Program-made: the position numbers and the translations under genes
Assembly: GCA_013397115.1 (NCBI GenBank)
Contig: VWZW01004687.1
Coordinates: forward strand, 812,917-876,916
Length of the DNA: 64,000 nt
Direction: 5' to 3'
DNA from: Edolisoma coerulescens
Lineage: Eukaryota; Chordata; Aves; Passeriformes; Campephagidae
The notes under the pieces: generated by a model
Database searches by the model: none
The model's input: only the letters and a program-made list of their open reading frames with translations
What the model was told of the DNA's origin: nothing
Shown here: positions 12,501-27,500 of the stretch, piece by piece
Layout of the letters: every line of letters starts with the position of its first letter
Numbering within the stretch: position 1 is the first letter of the stretch

Positions 12501-15500
12501 GGTCTGAGCATTAGGATTTCTTCAAAATACAATCGCTGGGCTAAGCAACTCTTCTAGCGCTGAATTTATCCCAGTTTTCATGGCCTGTTTGGTGCTATTA
12601 GAAGAATTAGTAGCATAGCATTATAAAAGAAGGGGTAGTATAACTCTGGGGTTGTGACTCTGTCAGTCTCTGGATGCTCTTAGGACTGCTGTCAGCTGCC
12701 TTTCTATTGAATCAGGATACAGAGTGCAAGGAGCAACGTGGTTATTTTTATGTGCAGGGGGCCAAAGAATGATCCAGCAATTCTGCCCTTAATTTAGTCT
12801 GGGTTGCACTCCTGTTAAAAAGACTTCTTGACCTTTTTGCTTTTTTCCCCTAGTTTTCTTGAGTAACAAAATGGTGTGGAGCTCTGGGAACTGACAGTTG
12901 ATGGTTTTCTAATGCGGGAGATTTGACTTGAAGAATATGTGTGGGTGTGATGGTACAAGGCAGCCTCTTCATACAACCCCTTGGTCATGTGCTGTACACT
13001 CTTGTTATACATCATGCCAAAATAGACAGTAATCCTCTTATGTGGGATTGTCAAGTAAGTAATAATAGAGCACAAGTTGGTGCCATCACTTCTGAGATTT
13101 TTTTTTTGATAAACATAATTGTCATTCATATCTCCTAGATACTTTAGTACTTCTTAATCTTTATATTAAACAAGTCCTCCTTCTAAGTCCTGCAAATGTT
13201 CATGTTTCACAATAGTGATGTCAGCCAATATCAAGACTTTCCTATTCATCTTTGTAATTGATGCACTTGCTTTAAAAAGGCCACAGAGATTTGGAGTTTT
13301 ATAATTCAGCTCATTTCCTAATGTGAAAACTTCAGATGAAGAAAAATTTGAAGATCATTTAGTCTGCATAAAACATTTCAATTGTCTTACAAGGAACCCT
13401 GAAAAAGATCTGAAGCAGTCAGAGTTACTGTCTGCAGGCTGTTCATCCCATTTAGAAAACATGAAGTTGGCTGCTCTGCAGCAGGGCAGACACGCTAAGC
13501 TGTCCTGGAGGAGAGAAGTAATTAGCTTGACAGCAAGCACAGTCAGGGCAGAAAGGGAGGTCTGGAGGCGTTTAATTAATACTAATGCTTTTGTGCTTAT
13601 GAGGACCAGAGTTGTGGTAGGTTACTGCTGCCTTGCTCTTGTGGTTCTCAAACCTGGCACCTAATGAACATTAGATTTAGTAAAGCTTTCCAGAAAAGTT
13701 AATAAATTACAGCTAACTGTGGCACATTCCCCCTGAAGGTAATGAGGTACACCTGATACTGAGTGGGAGCAGGGTCTGATCTGTAAAGCTTTTTCACTTT
13801 TAAACAGATAACAAGGCCTCTTGGGATTTTTGTACCACATTTGTTTAGGTAATCTGAAGTAATGGAAAGGCATGTCGTTTATTAAACATTTTTCAAGTCA
13901 CCAAACCAATTAGGGAGAAATAAGCGTTTTTCTTTTTCCATTGTGAAAACAGTTTCGGTCAGGTATCATTTTTATTAATCTGAGTTTGATGGCAAAACTA
14001 CTTTTGATGGAAAAGTGTTTAGCCATCAATGTATACTTATTTGCATAGCTTGACACTTTGAGATGCATTTTGCTATTTAATTCTCAATTCATTTCAACTT
14101 CTATTCGTTCTTCGGTGGAAAATACAAGTAAAATCCCGTTTGGTTGAAGATCACTCTCTGTGTAACTTTTGCTTCTGTTTTCTTCTAGTACATCGTTCAA
14201 GACATACCTAGACTCTGGTACGCTGGAGAGGTTTACTTTTTCCATTTGCTCCTCATGAGAATACCAGCTGTATGGCTTCAGGCTTACGTGTTTTTATATT
14301 TATAAATGTTTCCCTGATGGGTTTCGGCAGTGTGTGTTAGTAAAAGGATGATCTCTATGATGATTTGTGCAGGAGCACCAATATAATCCAGTTTGAGTTG
14401 TAATCTACAAACTTTAGTTTTGTTTAGATATTCTGTGTTTAGATATCCCTATGTCACCTCTTCTGTCAATGGTTATCTGTATGAACGGCTTTATTCTTGT
14501 TTGGGAGTGAACTTCCATATCACATTGCAGTTAATACAGTGTTTTATCACACTATTTGCCTGTTAGTGCAGTTTTTGTGTGATTAAAGTATTCTTACTGC
14601 GCATTACCGTATCACCCAGGACTTGCATAACAAGTCCATAATAGTGCATAATTAATCCATACTATCTCCAAGGAATAAATCAAAAGTACTGGATTAAGGT
14701 CACAGCCTTTGATAATTATTTATGTTACAAGAAGAAAGCTGAACAGAAACCTTGGCTTTTGTCAGCAGCAGGTGTGTTTTCATGTGATGTTCTGCCTGGA
14801 GGGGCGTCTATGACCGCACTGCTCCTTTCCCTGTGCTGTGGGTGCCTGCTGCTGCTCTTCCCTGGTGCTGGCTTCAAGGGTTTGGTGTCTATGGCATGGA
14901 GCACACCTCTGGCTGCTCTGACATGGAACTCCCTCACCATGGCTGGCAGGGCCAGGTTTGTGCCAGGTCTGCAGCGTGTCTGTGTCTGCCAGCTTTCATG
15001 GGATGGAGGGGGACAGCCAGGGCGGCCTGGGAGGGGGTGGCTCTCAGAACCATCTGGGGCAGCAGCCTGCACACATGGGGGTGCAATCCCACACTGCGTC
15101 TGAGCCACAGAAGAGACAGCTGCAGCAAACGTCTGAATTTTTAACAACTGCCTGAAACTTTCATTCCTTTAGTCAGAGACTTTCTTGAAATGAGAGGTGT
15201 TTAGCTGAATAGCTCATGTGTTTTTAATATTTTGGAAGAGAGGATTTTTCTTTAATATCATATTTGGACCAATGACTTCCTCATTGCACGTCTTTCAGTG
15301 GAATATTTTCTCTAAAGGTTTTTTTCCCCTCTATTATTGTGACTGAAACTCCCACACGTAGCTAACAGTTACATTATCCATTGATAAGCTTCTTACATAC
15401 TTGTAAATACAAATTTTCAGGATTATGTTGTAATGAATTGTAATACATTATTCATAAATGTGGTGCTTGTGCAGAATAGAAGCCAAATATAAAAGCCATT

Positions 15501-18500
15501 TGGTCTTACACAGTATTAAGTATTGAAAATAAGTGGTAAAGTGATAAATGAAGAAAAGATAATAGGGATTGGTCACCCCTCATAATAGACATACTCCCTT
15601 TCTTTCCTTTGCAGTAGGAGTTTCTCTCCCTGCATTTTGAACAGACAAGCAGACATCTCCCCAGGATTCTGCCAAACTCACATTGTTCTCCCTTGCCTCA
15701 AACATTTCATTTTCTTTTCTTAAAACCAGGAGAAATTATATTCATGCTAAAGTGTCCGTAATCTTCTTTTGGATATTGCAATGATGAATCTGATCTAAAA
15801 AAAAAAAATTAAATTATATAGAATAACCTTTGAGATTAAGTGCTGTTCTTTCACTGAGTAGCACATAGGGAGATGGATGTTACAATCCAATAAGGTATTT
15901 CTTTTGATTCCAAATACATTATTCTTACAATGAAAGGTCAAAAAATTTTCATTTAGAAATGAATAGAATAGGAAGACATAGTAATGCGTTCTGTTTTTTA
16001 GAAATGGCAGTAAATGAAAGTAGGTGATCCTGCAGAAATGTTATCTGAAAAAGCTGTGTGAGGGCACAAACAGGATACCACCACACACCAGTGCTAAAGG
16101 GAACCAGTGTTGAACCCCACTAGAGGGGAAGGGCTTGTTTTCAAGCCTGGCTTTTCTTTCCCCTCCTAAGTAAAGCTGATGAGTCTCTGCAGAGATCAAT
16201 ATCTCCACTGTCACAGGGCTACCTGTGCATGTGCTTTTAGCTTGGTTTTATTTTATGTGTTATAACTGCAGGAGGGAGAATAGCTCCATTCTTTAAGATT
16301 GAGGCTTGATTGTTTGGCCTTCTTTAGCTCTTCCCTGGCCACAGATACCTGAAGTTGTATTATTTGAGTGACGACATCCTTGGCCTGTGGCGCAGGAGGA
16401 TCTCTGGGAAGCTGTGCAGTGGTGCCATACCAGTGGAGGACTTGGGAAAGGAAATTAAACAAACCAGTCAATAGTAATAGCTAAAATATTTTAGAATTGT
16501 TGCAAATGTTTGTTTCCTAGAAGAAAATCTCTACAGAAATGAAAGCCGCCTGTTTTTTCTTTTCTTTTGAGTGGAATAAAGTAGCAACAGTAAACATAAC
16601 ACATAAAACGTAGTATTCAGGTGAGCTTACTGAATAGGTAGATGCTAAATAGTTCCACAAATCAGTGCTCCTATTTTCCGTCTAAGAGTCTTCAGGATAT
16701 TCCTGAAACTGGGCAATAAGGAAGAGAAGGCTCTTTTCTAATTTTGTTTCTTCGTGTGTCAATCTGAAGACATTTCATTGATTTCTGTGGTTGTTTTTTT
16801 TTCTTGTATCACATCAGTGTAAAGGAGAACATAGTGTGATATAAGCTTTTTATTTTCTTTTAAAACTGTGCAAATAGTTTTTTAGTGCATCTTCTGAGTC
16901 GGTTCTATAATTGAAACATTGTGGATGCCAAAAGCTGAGTTGCAGAGGGATTCTCCAGCTTTCTGCCTCTGTCTGTGAGAAAGTCTTTACTTTCTCACAG
17001 ACACTGGCTGAGAGGCAGTTGGGAGTTTCTGTAAGCTATCTTCCAGGTGCAAGTTGTTGTTATACTAATCAGGGAAATGTTTCCTGTGGTAACTAACCAA
17101 TCAATGTAAAGAGCTGGATGGTCAAGGGGCCAATGGCCTTGTGCCACTCCAGAGAACTAACATATAAAACCCGTTTATATAATTAAAGGGAGATTCCTCT
17201 TTCCTCTGAAACTGGAATCAGTGTCGTTCCTCGCCGATCTCGGTCTCGGACAGCAACAAAACATTACATATTTTCTGTGGTTTTATGGAAACAAGCAAAA
17301 CTACTGTGTCAGAATATTTTCTCTGTGGACATTTGTAAAGGTACAACAGAAATGAATGCATGTATTCCCAAAAATGGCTAGGGAAGGCAGTGTCCATCAG
17401 CTGCGTGCTAAATATCCCGAAGAGAAAAGCCTGGGGCGGTACCTCTGAATTGTTCCTCCACTGGAAAAGGAGATGCAAGCTGTTAGAGTTACCTACACAG
17501 TTTCACAGGTATGAAACTGAGAAGTAACGTTTTAATTTGGTTATTCAGCTGTGTTAGCCACAAACAAGTGTCTGATTCTGCTGCCGCATCTCTGCTGGTG
17601 TTGTCACTGCACTGCTTTGATCTTTCAGTTGCTAATCTTTTCCCAACAGTTTTAGTGTTTGAAAAGCATAATGCTGTGTTACTATCATTTGTCTGTTCTG
17701 AAAGAAACATTTGCCTGAGTGGTTTATTTTATGAGTTAGCAGATGGTGATTTAAATGTGCTTGAACCAGCAAGAGCCTTGGTTCTGTAAGCATGTCTCTG
17801 GCTCTGAAAATCTCAACAAAGCACTTAGAAAGTAGCTATGGTGTTTGGGAGCACAAATGGAGCAGCGATTGATGTGTTTGATAAGGGTTTACACAGTTTT
17901 GGGGATTAGAATTGGCCTCTAGGCAAGGACATGTTGCTCCAGTGTAACATGTGGTGACCTTAGGCATGCAGCAGGTGAGCTGTGTGGTGGAAGAGGAAAT
18001 TACCATGAGAGATCTCAAAGCTGAATTTACTGTGTGATGTTTTCAATGTTTTGTGTTCTGTGTATGAGTGGTACCATGATATACTTCATAAAAGCAGCTG
18101 AAGAACTTCACCTGTGTAAGAGGTTACAGGAGATGAAGGTGTGCATTTCTCAAAAGTTCTGCAAAGACCCTTTTTAAACTTTTGTTTTGTCTGAGCCATT
18201 TGTGGTCTGAATATAGTGTCAACACTGATGGCAGAAGTAGACTTGTAATCTTGGGATGTTTTTTAAAATTTATTAGAGACTTGCAATTTAGATTAGGGAT
18301 AAGAATGTGTCAGATACAATTATCTGTGTAATGATATAAACATGGATCTAAGCATGTTCTACTAGCATATATAAATAATTTATATAACATATTTAGTTCA
18401 AGGGAACGTGATAGATTTTTGTTCTTGAGGCAATTTTTTTATTGTACGTTGTGTTTTTATTTACAGAGTTTGTTAGAAGCAAGTATTATTTAAACAGTGA

Positions 18501-21500
18501 TTGAAGATTTAAGAGCCTTCTTGCTAGTGTTGCTTTTGATTCTTTTAACTTTCACATTATAACCAGTTATTTTACACGAGACAAACGAAGGCTTGCACTG
18601 CACCTTCAAATGTATGTGTTTAATAAATATTTGTGAGTTTTCTGTTGAAACTCAGTCTATACTGTCATAAATTAGTCTCATGACAATATAGTTTCTTAAA
18701 ATGATCACTACAATGGATAACAATTGCAGATAGGTATAACATGCAGTATAGAAATGTTATTACGTGCTTTATATTTGCTCTTTGGAGGAGTACTAGGTGT
18801 TTTAAGTTTTTGATGATGGACATCTTTACTCTTTTTCTCTGTCTTTGAGCTGTGGGCTTCCACTTGTTAATGTTGGCAAATTCATCAGTATGAGTCTGAA
18901 CATGTAGTTAAGGATCCAACAGTGTGTGAAGACATATCTCTTCTGTCACATGTTGTAGAAAACTCCTATAGAGTGGAAAGATGCCATATCAATTTTCATT
19001 AGACTAGGAAAAGCTCTGACAGCAGCAGAGACCACTGGTAACACTTGCAATCATGGTTTTTCCAAGCAACTCCAGTATCATTCCTTGAGGTCCTCCCTGT
19101 CAATCACTGTCTCTCTTTCTCTGCCAGAAAAATTTAATAACTGAGGTTAAGATTTCCCAAGGAGACTAAGGAAGTCAAGGGACCCAACTTTCAGTGAATT
19201 TCAGTGGGATTTAGGGCTCAAATTCAATGTTCTTTGCAAACATAAAAGTTTCAACAAATAGCATATTTGTGGTAAATTGGTTGAAAGCTGTGATAGTTTG
19301 CAGATTGTGTACATAAGTGTAATCTTCCAACTGAATCTTCCTAGTGTAAATAACTGAAAACATGTTCCCTATGAGAATGGATGCAAATGGACAAAGATAC
19401 TAGAAAGAAAAGGTCACTGAGTTGCTTGAGTGAGCAAAATCTGTGTCAGGAAATATATTTTATGTTCATTGGTACTTCATACCTTATTTCCCGAGCCTGC
19501 CTGAGGAGTGTCTGTGTGTTCAGTACCAGCTCCAGTTCAGTGTTTCTGGGGTGTCCTTGCTCTTTTGTGCTCTCAGGGTCACCCTGGCAGAGAAGGATGC
19601 CCAGGGGTGGCTCAGGACAGCCTTGAGGTTCCTTGGCTGCTGCAGCCAGTACCGAGGCCACCACCGTGCTGGGACTATCTCTGCTAAGTGCTCAGCTGAT
19701 GCACCTGTGAAATGGTGAAGCGCTGGCTCTGGCCCTTCCCTTACCAGGGTAAGGCCTTTGGAGATGCCTCGAGGCAGCATAGCCAGGAAGGAAAGGTGAA
19801 GATGCTTCTTGTCTTTTGGCATCCTTCTTTGCAAAGGATGATGTCTGTTTCTGCAAAATCTACTGTGTTACAGATGAAAAGAGAATTGGTGGGATAGTTT
19901 CATGCTTTATTGGGCCAGAAAGGACTGTTATGTTCATTTACTTTGACATCTGTGTTCAATCAGATTTCATTACAGTGTTATCCCTATCCGAAGCTCTATT
20001 TATATAAAACCGTATAGCTTAAAACAAAGCTCACGGTTAGAGAGAATCTGCCATGTCCCCAGGAATATAATAGAGTTAACTATCTTGTTAAGAAAGTTAC
20101 TGCCATGAAAGTGTGTCTAAAGTTGGCGGAAAGTCATTTCTATGTAGCCTCTAGCCACCACATTTTTCATATCTGTGAAAGCATATTTTACTATTGAAGA
20201 ATAAGAATATGCTTAGTAATCTGTTAATCTAAGTAGTTGAGAAGCAAAGCTGTCATGTCTAATTCTACTCACAGAAGAAAGAAAAAGCCAGAATGAACAA
20301 TCTTTATTTTTAAAAATCGCAGACTAAATTAAAGGATGTTGGTGAATTTTGTCTAAAACGTGTCAGCTGAATAATTAAATTGCCTAATTAGTGAAAGTAA
20401 CTTTAGTTGATTAGAAATTTTTCAGATTTTGTAAGTCAACCATATATGGTGTTTTGAAATATCTTGGAAGGATCCCTGTAATATAAATAGTTTTCTCTTG
20501 GAAATGCCAACACTACAAGTTAGTAATACTTCTGTATTTTATTAATATATTAACATATCTTATTGGAACTGGAAATGAGCTGCAAATGGAACTGTAAATC
20601 ATAGTGACAATTTATATCTTAAAAAGAAAGACAGATGTAGCTACAATATTACCATTTGTAATAGGAGAACTTTTTGTTAGAGTAATTTTTTAAAGCTACA
20701 CATGGTGTTTGAACTATGCCATTTAATAGCACTGATAAAAATGTTCTGATGGTCTTGCTCTGACAAATTATGATACAATTAAATCTTGATTATAGGGATA
20801 TATTGATTTAGGGTTTTTTTTTGTGTAGGGAAAATTATTTTGACCATATTGAAATATTTAAGTTATATTGAATTATTTTGATCTTTATGTTGGACCACAG
20901 ATTAGCATTTAAAAAAATAATTGTTTTTTTACTTGACATACAGACAAAATCAAACCAAAGCAAGCTGTGTAAAACACATTACTTATAATGTCAAACCAAA
21001 ATATTTTCACAATTTTTTATTTTCTTTTATTATTGGCTTTGCATGTCAATATCTGCCTTTCCCCATGAGGCATATATTTGTTTCTTTCAGGACCTGACTA
21101 AAATTGGTCTAAGCAAATATATTTATAGGATCATACTTATTTATTGAATTAGTTTGTTAGTAACAAATGGTATCTGTGGCGGTTTTCTGTACAAAACAGA
21201 AGTATAAATTAATTTCCTGCCTTTTGATTTCTTACAAGACTGTATTCACCTCTTTTTTTCCATGACTCTGCGATCTCAGTTTCATTTTCTCTGATTTTCT
21301 TGAATATCTCTGACAATTCACGTCCCTTTATGAGGTTTCGGACAATCTTTTCAGGGATCTGCAGCAGCAGCTCTGTGCTTCTGTATCCTATTTCATGGAG
21401 CTGTGTCGGGAGTGTCAGGGTCATTTGGGAACAATTTCTTTCTCCATGGGACACCCATTAGCTTCTTAACCATGGGGAAGGAAGGATTTGTTGGGCATTG

Positions 21501-24500
21501 CTTGATGACATTTTACCATAGCTGGGATGAAGAGATTCAGTTTGGTGCTACAGCAAGAAACTCTTTTGTCCCCAAGCAGAGCGTGGAATTGAATGAGCTG
21601 TCATGTCTATCTTATGATCCCTCTATGGAAAACAGAGGAGAGATCCTTACCCGGAACCCAAAGCTCAAGTTTTCTTTCCAGAATCAAACATTTCAGTGTA
21701 ATTCCAGCTTCATGAAAGTGCCCAAACAATGTTGTTCCAATGAAGATAAAGACCATGCTCCAAAGCTTTGGAGATTTTCATAAAATAGTGGTGTTGTCCT
21801 TTAGCTAAAAGAAACGGTCTCCTCTATTTATAACTGTTTCACATGGATGGAAATGTTTTTCAGACTCTTTGACCTGTAATAATATTTTCAGTATTGTTTC
21901 AAATATGACCACACAGCTCTGCATTTCACTTTGCCTGTTGTTATTTAATATATTTTTTATTGAAGCTATTGCAGCTTTCAGCCTTTGTGAATGTAGAAAA
22001 AATAACTTTTTAGCAATACAATAGATGTTAATAAAACTCACAGGGTCATCTGCAAATTACTGGAATAATGTGCTTTTGCTTACAGGCAGATTTTCAGTCA
22101 GATATGAGTAATGAAGTGTAATTACTGTTGTTTCGGTTGAAAGATGAAAATGTAAGTGCAATTTACAAAGAAAACAAGAAGAAATGCTGTTTGGCTTGCC
22201 CTTCTTCGCAGTCACTTAGCAAGAGGTAGTGAAGGGAAAAACGATCACCAACATTTTCAATAATTAACCTATGCCTCCTAGGCAGAAACCAGTTTTTGAA
22301 AGGAAATTAATTCTGAGGGAATATGATTGAAGTAATTTCCCCCTTTACTTCTTTGTTCTGTAGTCTTGCTGGTGGGACAAAGCAAAAATGAATATATATA
22401 TAGAAGTGCTCTTAATATCAGCACCTAACCTTCCCTTTCAGTAGATATCTGGTCTACTTCTGCTGCTTCCTCACGTTTTCTTTCCTAGACACAAAGGACC
22501 TGGCTTTGAATGATGATGAAGTATAAAAGAATGCATGTCAAACCTGCTTCTGAAAAACAGCATGCCAAACCTGCTTCTGAAAAGCAGGTACTTGTGTGCC
22601 ATTAGCTGGTTTGTAAACTGGTAAAGCCCACATCCATAGACACTGGGTATTTAGTGTATATAGATTTTGCTAAAGAATTGGTGCTTATTCCTGGTTCTTC
22701 CGATGGTTCATGATGGCATACTCTTTAACATCTGCTTCTGTGTCTGATAAATTTCACCTTGCTTTTCCTCTGGGAGTGGGTGCATTCTCCCAGCTCAGAG
22801 AGATGAGAGGAGCTGAATAATATATTCCTGTTGGCTTGTGCTCTTAGACTATCTGAACATGATGTAAAACAAATTACAAATAAAACATAATACAAATATT
22901 CTGAAAAACTCTTCTGGGTTGGTTTCTGCTGGTCTTGTAGCTATGGACCTTTCCAGCTGTGATTTTAAATATGATCTCTCTTTTTTTTTTTTTTNCTGCT
23001 TGAAGGCCAAATTTCAGCTTTCGCAGCTTGATATTTTTCAGTTACGATAACCTGAAGAAAAGGGGATGACATGAAAGTGAACAACCTTGCCCCACTCTAG
23101 GGTAGTTAGAAGTAATGCTAAAGACATGAAAATTAGTTTTAAGAAGTTGAGATCAACAGAGTCTATAAGCACATGCCTGGGGATAATCCCTAGTGAAAAT
23201 TAAATGTGTATGTGTAGCCTCAACTGCCAAACCATTAAAAAAACCCCAAAGCCAAGCAATTACAAGGCAGAGATGAGGTATTGCCATTTGCCATGACTTA
23301 ATGGAAAGAATGCCTATGAGTCAAGAGGCTGCTTTAGTATCTTAAAGACAGCCAACAGCCTCAATGTCCTTTTAGTAGGAACACCACTGAGTATTAGCGC
23401 AGAAGTGCCAAATCCTGCCTGCTTCATGAGAGTAGTCACACTGGCTTCAAGAATACTTGTAATGTGAATGTTAAATTCACTATTGTGGATTTAGCTCCCA
23501 CTGTTCAAATGAATGGGAAATAATACATGAAATTATCTAACCAGTTATTAGTTAAAGGTTTTAAAAATAATGTGGAGTAGTAGCTTGCTTATGATTTAGT
23601 TAATAATAGTTATATTCAGTAGATAATTTTCTGTATGGAAATGGACACTATTTCTATGACATTACATTGTTTTGTTCTTTGGAGTAATCGAAACTTTGGG
23701 ATGCTGACAGACCAAGAATTCAGAAGGGACCAAGGAGTCACTCAGTAGGTGTTAACATGAATGGTCTATGTCTCTGTCTAGTTGTCTTACTATTCACAAA
23801 AGAAAGCATTTTTAAGAAACATGCTGTTTTGAAAAGCCGGGCTTTGGGAATTCATGCCTAGTCAACTTCTTGGGATATGTTACCTTGTGTTCATAATGCG
23901 ACATACCAACAGAAACTTAAAAAACTTGAAGATGTGGAGTACTTTTGAGAGCTGATTTCCAGAAAGTAACAGCCAAGAGCAGAGTTGTGCCTTCTGTTGC
24001 ATCTTTGGACATTCTGACTCTGTTCAGCACAAGTAGTGTGTGCATCTGTCTGAGACCTAAATTCCAGTAACAGTACTTTTCCATATCAAAATTTCCTATG
24101 TGTGGAAAAAAAACCTGGGAGTTTTAAGAAAGGTGATTTTGATCACTGTTATCATGCATTTAAGCAGTTGTTGAAACTTCTATTTTAAAAAAGTCCCAAA
24201 CATTTATTTAGGTAACCAATGCCTTTGGCTTCATGGAAAGGATATCAGAACATCTTTGTTTCCAGTTTAGGTGCTGATCGTGCAAGCATAGATATGTTTA
24301 TCTTTGGTCATGCAAACAATTCACATCAGTGGGGACTATCCATATGCTTGAAGTTAGTTGTATGTGCTTTTGGAATACCATCACCAGAAGGTTCTTGTGT
24401 TAGAATTGGTTTAAGAACTTAAAAAGCTGATAAAACCTGATTTGCCTCATTATCTGATCTAAGAATTTCCTTGTGCATGGTGTCTAAATACAGTTAACCG

Positions 24501-27500
24501 CACTGATAGGAAATTGCACTCAGAAATTGCAGCTGTTTTCACTAATCTTTTACAGCAGATGTGTCTTTTTCATATTTACTTGCTAACCACAAGTCATTCT
24601 TGGTAATATTATCAGCAAATGTTTATTTATAGGTGAACATAAAGAGAGAAAAGACAGATTTTGATGAAAACCTCCAAGTAATATTTGTGTGTTCCAAGCA
24701 AAACAGTTGTCTCTAAAGAATGGGAGAGTCTCCAGTTGCCTCTGGGATTTCTGCTTCCACAGTTCTCAGGCTTTAAGAATAAAGAAATAAAGACTCTCAT
24801 TTTAAGCACTGGAGTAGTTTTCCTTGGGGCAATCATTTCTTTAGCCAAGTATCTGTAAAGCTGAAATACCATGGTACAAGTATAAGCCTTTCTTCTTTGG
24901 TATTTTCAGTGTTTTCGGATTTTGGATTGGATGCACACACCTGGTAGTGTAACCAAACGACAAGTACTGAGTCTGTGAAATTCTGATGTGAGTTGATCTG
25001 CTTTGTAGGCACTGTGGCTCCACAGCACAGCAGTGACTTGGAGCAGCATTGCGGTGACAATGTGTACAAGAAGTACACTTTAGGATAGACAGCCTATTGT
25101 AGCATGTTTTCTTTGGGCTTTTTTACTTTCCTGGGCTTTTATGGATATGGTAGAACTGGATCCAATGAAAAAGATTGTAGTGTTTTAGAACATGACCACA
25201 AAGGCTTAGTACAAAGCATGAAGCAGCTTAGCTGTTTAAATCAGGAAATTATATCTGTTTTAATTCAAATGATATCTTAGTTATAAAGCTGTAAGAGAAC
25301 TAAAAATCGAATGCTTTTCATCTGGTGTTGGCAAGTCACTTAAATAAAATTGAAACATATTTTATTTAATTTAACTTCCAGCATTTTTTTAATGAAGTGG
25401 TAAGATGAACCATTCATTTTCTTTTCCATGGTAGGCATGTAAAATTATGCTTTAGTTATGTTTCTCTATAAATTTTTCTTCCAGGTCTGTGGAATCTGCT
25501 TGTTAAAATAGTCACAAATACATTCTATACAAAGATCAAGAGAGGCTACTGAAGTGTTTTGTTGCTCTGTTTATTGTTTTGAGTGGAACACTGGATCTGG
25601 GAGACTATTAAAGTCATGGTAACGCTAATACATTTTGAAAGGAAGTGATTTAAAGATTTGAACTGGACATTATTATCTGAACTGCAGTAATGCTCAAAGC
25701 ATTGTTTTTTCCTGAGCAAATAACCACTTTAAAGAAAAAATCCTAAAGCATGTATAGATATGTTTGATTGTGCATTCATGATGAAAAGAAGGAAGTGAAC
25801 CGGTTTCCTGACTTAAAAGCTTTTGAGAAGTCTGCCTGGCTTCTGCCCACAACTCAGTTTTGTGTCCTCAGGCTCAAAAGAGTGGTTAAACCTTATGTTT
25901 TTTGGGGTAGCTTCTGTGTGGGTGAAATTAGACAGAATGAGGTAAATACGCCTTTATGAATGCGAGCAGTGTTTCTTTGAAAGCTCCTTTATGCTTGATC
26001 CTTGCTATCCCGTCACAGTGCTGTGACATGAGAGGAACAGGGGAGAGCTGGGACCTGTTCCCCTTTGAAACCCCTGCCTATCAGCTTTGCTCCGTGGGGA
26101 GATCAAAACCTGCTGTATACCCTAGAGAAATAACAGCGCTGCTCATTCTCCACTGACAGCATGGTGCATCTTTCCAAGGAAATGTGCTGCTGGTAGCACT
26201 GCAGAGGATGCTATGGTACTGTAGCATGGTGGTGTTCTTTTGCTTGCAAAATCCCAGGTGGTAGCCCTGTGACTATTTTTTTAAACCTATAGCCCTTTAA
26301 ATTTCTTGACACATAAATATTCAAGATTATATAAAGTTCACCTTGCATTTCTGTTAAAGCTCAGTCCTCAGATTGTAAACAAGTAATCTGTAAACACAGG
26401 GCTTTTCTTGCAAATTCACATGAATGTTTTCTTTTTGTTGTTGTTTTTATTCTTCTTTGTGCTGTTCTTTCATGAGAGTGTTATTCATCAGGTAGAACAC
26501 TGAATTACTGCTTCAATTAAGTAAATTACACTTCTGGACTTCCTACTCCATGACTATAAGGGATTCATTTTGTGTTTGTATCTCTGTTTTCCAATCAATA
26601 CCCTCATGCTAATGACAGTTAAGATTTTGGAGTAAAAATTTGAAATCTACAGGTATAGAAGGATTATAATTCTATACCACAAAAAAGTATCCTGCAAAAT
26701 CTATTAAAATTGCTGTACTATTCTGACAGGAGCAAATATATGTATGCATATACATACTTGTACACATATATATAATATACCTTCAGAATGCACCCTGTAG
26801 CTTTTGCAGGATTTTGCAAATTCGAAACTTCCATTGAAAATAGAATAAAGGTCAAATTCTGCTTGTCTTACACGTGTATGAAATGAGCAGTTGTACTATG
26901 GTGACATGCTGCCAAGAGTTGGACAATGGGGTCTTTCAGAAATGTTCTTCCTCCTCCAGTGACAAACTCTGTGTGGTGACATGTGTGTGCACACAGAGGA
27001 GATGACAGGGACTGAGCAATATATGCCTTTGTTTTTACTTTTTAAACCAAAATGGGGTTTTTAGAACCCAGAAGCCAGCCTGTTGTCACTCACTCATGTC
27101 TGGTTTCTTTTCATCTAGGCACAACATGTGACTTGTGACTTTAATTGATACTAGCATGGCTAATATAAAGAGGCACAGTCAGAGGGTTCACATATGCATT
27201 TGAGGGTGCCATAGGGACATATGTTATATATTCCCATATACAGAGCCTACTGAAGATGTCTTTTGGTGTGATTAGAAAAGGAAAAGGACATTCACAGTAT
27301 TTTTATGACCTCTGTCTCATTAAATTTGGTAGTGTAGGTAGATTAAAAAAAATAATTCTTTGGCAACAGAGTTTTTTCATGCATTTGGTGTGAGTGCAGA
27401 GATTTTCAGACCCATAGAAGGTTCAGCCTATCTTATTGTAGTCAAAAAGACCGCGCTGCAACAGGCTGTACACAAAGCTTTCTCCTGTTGAAGAAGAATC

